From assembly GCF_050859025.1 (NCBI RefSeq), contig NZ_CP138200.1, forward strand, positions 3,658,001 to 3,722,000: a stretch of DNA of 64,000 nt, given 5' to 3'. Within the stretch, counting starts at the first letter, position 1. Each line of letters begins with the position of its first letter. The notes below the pieces were generated by a model. The model had not been told where the DNA came from, did no database searches, and saw only the letters and a list, made by a program, of their open reading frames with translations. The DNA is from Wukongibacter sp050859025. Its GTDB lineage: Bacteria > Bacillota > Clostridia > Peptostreptococcales > Caminicellaceae. A program made the position numbers and the translations under genes. Positions 61,950-64,000 of this stretch are shown here, in pieces.

Positions 61950-62195
61950 AAAGAGAGTTATAGGCTTTACTAATTTACTTAAGGCTATCTTTTCTACTTC
62001 TATTAAGTAAATAATAGTGATTGTCCATAATACAATATAAATATATTTTAAATCCACATCTCTATTTAATATTTTTTGATTCTCCCTAAATATCCTTCTT
62101 TCTCATTTTCTCCTTCAAATACACTTTTATTATTGTTTCCTCTAGTTATTACGTTGTATAGTACTCCTTCATAATGTGTTCTAGCTTTTTTAGTA
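61950..62195 (-). pseudogene. REP-associated (Y1) transposase remnant
   Basis: Minus-strand translation from about 62190 gives KARTHYEGVLYNVITRGNNN and KSVFEGENEKEGYLGRIKKY, which matches the N-terminus of RAYT/TnpA_REP transposases (usual form KARxHYxGAxYHVIxRGNNR). After a stop at about 62072, other frames give DVDLKYIYIV, MDNHYYLL (the HUH-like His motif with Tyr replacing the second His) and IEVEKIALSKL. At least two frameshifts, no start codon, and the C-terminal half is missing. Clearly a decayed copy. Confidence 0.78.
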
Positions 62196-62334
62196 AAATA
62201 TTTAATTGTAAATCTGATAGTTAATATCTATTAAATTATAGAATGTTTACAGTTTTTTATTATATATGCCATAATGCTGTCATATTTGTTATGATATACT
62301 TCCATATGAAATAGGAATTTTTAGGAGGTGTATT

Positions 62335-62796
62335 ATGAAATATGAAATAATTGAATTAAAAGAAAAGCAAGTCGTTGGCCTACTTGTAAGAACTACAAAT
62401 GAGAACATGCAGTCAGCAAAAGATATTGATTTATTATGGCAAAATTTTATTTCCAAAGGTATCTATAAGAATATTAATTATAAGATTGATCGAAAAACAA
62501 TAGGATTATATACTGATTATGAAAAAGATTATACAAAACCCTATAATTTCATGTCCTGCTGTGAAGTAAGTTCAATAAGTGACTTACATGCTCCTCTTCA
62601 AACTAAAATTATCCAAGCAGGTAAATATGCAAAATTCTCTATTCGTGGTCATCTTCAGAAGGATCTTCTAAATGCATGGCAAAACATATGGTCACTTGAT
62701 CTAGATAGAACCTATGAATCTGATTTTGAAGTATATCATAATAATTCAGAAGATATTAACGATCAGATTATTGATATATATATTTCAATCAAATAA
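62335..62796 (+). CDS. GyrI-like / AraC-type effector-binding domain protein
   Basis: 153 residues, stand-alone effector-binding domain without HTH. It begins YEIIELKEKQVVGLLVRTTN, which matches the start of the GyrI-like fold, and has the DLLWQNFISKGI helix, IGLYTDYEKDYTKPYNF (substrate-side loop), GKYAKFSIRGHL near 100 and YESDFEVYH near the end. Such proteins bind amphipathic cations or other small ligands. AGGAGG precedes the ATG. Solitary. Confidence 0.87.
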   Translation: MKYEIIELKEKQVVGLLVRTTNENMQSAKDIDLLWQNFISKGIYKNINYKIDRKTIGLYTDYEKDYTKPYNFMSCCEVSSISDLHAPLQTKIIQAGKYAKFSIRGHLQKDLLNAWQNIWSLDLDRTYESDFEVYHNNSEDINDQIIDIYISIK

Positions 62797-62807
62797 ATGT
62801 TTTTGGG

Positions 62808-62842
62808 GAAAGTTCTTGTTGTTCTAATATTGAGCTTTCCTT
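62808..62842 (+). terminator. Terminator after the GyrI-like gene
   Basis: GGGAAAGTTC and GAGCTTTCC pair around a 16-base loop and are followed by TTTTTT, about 12 bases past the stop codon. Confidence 0.75.
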
Positions 62843-62929
62843 TTTTATTAATTGTAAATTTAGCATAGCCCCTTAATAACTTTTCTTATATAATATAGTT
62901 GACAATAAATTGAAATGGATGTGATGTTT

Positions 62930-63196
62930 ATGAATACCCTTTTTACACTATTGGCCTTGATTATTCCTATTTTAACTTTCTTTCTACTTGAAACATTATT
63001 TAAGCTAAAAACAAAACTTATAAAGCAGTTTAAAACAGTTCGTAGATATAAGCTTACTATTTTTATAATTACTTTTGTTCCTTTCCTTATCTATGCATGG
63101 TTTGTGTTTTTTATGGATGTTCCTTTCAATTATTTAATATTCTCAATATCATTTCTATATAACTATTTGATGTATATTCCTGAAGAATTACGCTAA
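62930..63196 (+). CDS. Small membrane protein, unknown
   Basis: 88 residues with three hydrophobic segments (FTLLALIIPILTFFLLETLF; YKLTIFIITFVPFLIYAWFV; FNYLIFSISFLYNYL) and a Lys-rich inner loop (KLKTKLIKQFKTVRRYK). The start is uncertain: an ATG at 62915 lacks a ribosome site, while GGATGTGATG gives a possible one for the ATG at 62930. No family recognised. Confidence 0.55.
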   Translation: MNTLFTLLALIIPILTFFLLETLFKLKTKLIKQFKTVRRYKLTIFIITFVPFLIYAWFVFFMDVPFNYLIFSISFLYNYLMYIPEELR

Positions 63197-63204
63197 CCCA
63201 TAAA

Positions 63205-63464
63205 TTAAGCTTGGTCAAATGCATCACAAACAATAATAGTTTCTTTCTTGTATTGTGTGTCTACATCTGTAATACCAAGACATCCAAGTTCTTATGTTTC
63301 TATCTGTACTTCTACATAACCTTTTTGATTAAATTCCTTTTGCAATTTTTCTTATTTCCTTCTTCTTTGTTTATTCCAGCATCAATAATTGAAGTTACAT
63401 CATATTCGTTGTCCTTCAACATACCAAGCATATAATTTTGAATATCTTTACTTAATTTACCCAT
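63205..63464 (-). pseudogene. Broken small gene, unknown
   Basis: Minus strand, ATG at 63464 after AGGAGG. The first part reads GKLSKDIQNYMLGMLKDNEY and DVTSIIDAGINKEEG, then goes out of frame near 63375. In another frame it continues EKLQKEFNQKGYVEVQIET, stop, then ELGCLGITDVDTQYKKETII and VCDAFDQA to a stop at 63205. So one frameshift and one in-frame stop. The ribosome site suggests it was once a real gene. Function not recognised. Confidence 0.55.
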
Positions 63465-63474
63465 TATTTAACCT

Positions 63475-63560
63475 CCTCCGTTAACCCTCAAATCTCTGTA
63501 ATTCTTTATATTGAAATCAATATTTTGTGCTCTATATCTTGTAGAACAACATCTTAACAT
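63475..63560 (+). repeat. Direct repeat upstream of secreted protein 2
   Basis: Counterpart of 61205-61290: CTCCGTTAACCCTCAAATCT, then TCAATATTTTGTGCTCTATA and GTAGAACAA. The two copies lie 195-200 bases upstream of their paralogous genes. Confidence 0.75.
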
Positions 63561-63676
63561 TTTCTTAATTTTGGATTTTTCTCCAATTCCAGACAATATT
63601 TTCACATCATAAATGTTATCATCTAATAGAAAAATGTTGACTATATCCCTAGAATTAAGACTTAGGAGGAAAAAGT

Positions 63677-64000
63677 ATGAAAAGAAAAATTGTATCTTTA
63701 TTTTTAACTTTTGCTTTAATACTTGCTTTTACTGTAAGTTCATATGCAAATCATGGTGAATATGCACATTTCGTGTTAGATGTAAATGACTATGTAGAAA
63801 AAAATATTAAAAGTAGTGAGTTACAACAATTTGATGAAAGTTTTAGAATATCTATAATATCTAAATCTTCAGATTCAGAATATGTTTACGCATTAATTGA
63901 TGTAACAACAGGCGACGTAGTAATCGCTGAATTTTTTACTGGATCATTTTTCAAGAATTATGGACACGTCCTTGACCACAGACATGACTATAAATTACAG
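63677..64000 (+). CDS. Secreted small protein 2 (C-terminus outside window)
   Basis: 108 codons visible, in frame to the window end. ATG at 63677 with AGGAGG 9 bases upstream. Signal peptide KRKIVSLFLTFALILAFTVS and probable cleavage after SYA. The mature part starts NHGEYAHFVLD, as in the copy at 61401, then diverges (VTTGDVVIAEFFTGS; HVLDHRHDYKLQ at the edge). Same gene family, same upstream repeat, no known domain. Confidence 0.78.
   Translation, partial: MKRKIVSLFLTFALILAFTVSSYANHGEYAHFVLDVNDYVEKNIKSSELQQFDESFRISIISKSSDSEYVYALIDVTTGDVVIAEFFTGSFFKNYGHVLDHRHDYKLQ

Noticed and set aside
63211..63435. 74-codon plus-strand open frame
   Set aside because: It is the shadow of the minus-strand pseudogene at 63205-63464, which has a proper ribosome site; the plus frame has none.

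Overview
The window looks like a chromosomal stretch of a low-GC, spore-former-type anaerobic Firmicute (class Clostridia or Tissierellia). The basis is AT-rich DNA with strong AGGAGG ribosome sites, frequent TTG/GTG starts, 2[4Fe-4S] ferredoxin-type proteins, an S-layer-homology (SLH) glycosidase, a guanine riboswitch on xpt, and clostridial-style histidine and serine gene sets. No rRNA, tRNA, CRISPR array, prophage or complete insertion sequence was seen. From 1 to about 60 kb nearly every gene is on the minus strand, so the replication fork probably runs right to left here.

Layout, left to right. (1) 1-3.05 kb: serine operon (class V aminotransferase, SerA, DUF1015). (2) 3.7-8.5 kb: nitrilase-type omega-amidase, a large BTAD/AAA/TPR regulator, DegV. 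(3) 8.7-13.9 kb: histidine utilisation (HutU, glutamate formimidoyltransferase, HutI, cyclodeaminase), with no hutH in the window. (4) 14-21.5 kb: UV-damage endonuclease, 5'-nucleotidase-like HAD, NhaC-type antiporter behind a long leader, ferredoxin-like protein, short cis-prenyltransferase, ferritin, MgtC. (5) 21.9-33 kb: a 2860-residue cyclic beta-1,2-glucan synthase and a nucleotidyltransferase/pseudo-phosphomutase. (6) 33.4-37.8 kb: Fur-type regulator, DUF134 regulator, two NifX-like proteins, two ferredoxin-MinD ATPases and Mrp, resembling the 'orange protein' set of sulfate reducers. (7) 38-42.5 kb: MATE exporter and hybrid histidine kinase. (8) 43.6-49.1 kb: guanine riboswitch, xpt and a BMP-type nucleoside ABC importer. 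(9) 49.2-57.8 kb: SLH chitinase-like enzyme, zinc-phospholipase-C-like protein, PspC, a broken heavy-metal-domain operon, glycolipid glycosyltransferase, GalU and UDP-glucose dehydrogenase. (10) 57.9-64 kb: accessory zone with a second PLC-like protein, an LRR membrane protein, small unknown genes, two paralogous secreted proteins, and transposase remnants.

How the genes work together. UDP-glucose from GalU could feed the glycolipid glycosyltransferase, UDP-glucose dehydrogenase and the cyclic glucan synthase. The riboswitch operon couples purine nucleoside uptake to xanthine/guanine salvage. The hut genes carry urocanate to glutamate and methenyl-THF.

The least expected content lies between genes. 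At least three families of 50-120 bp palindromic elements recur, each with two or more copies, and a decayed REP-associated (Y1) transposase sits at about 62 kb. A heavy-metal-domain gene at 53.4 kb is broken by two compensating single-base changes in A-tracts. Two secreted-protein paralogues share duplicated upstream DNA. No wholly new system is proven; the ORP-like cluster and the palindrome families are the best leads.
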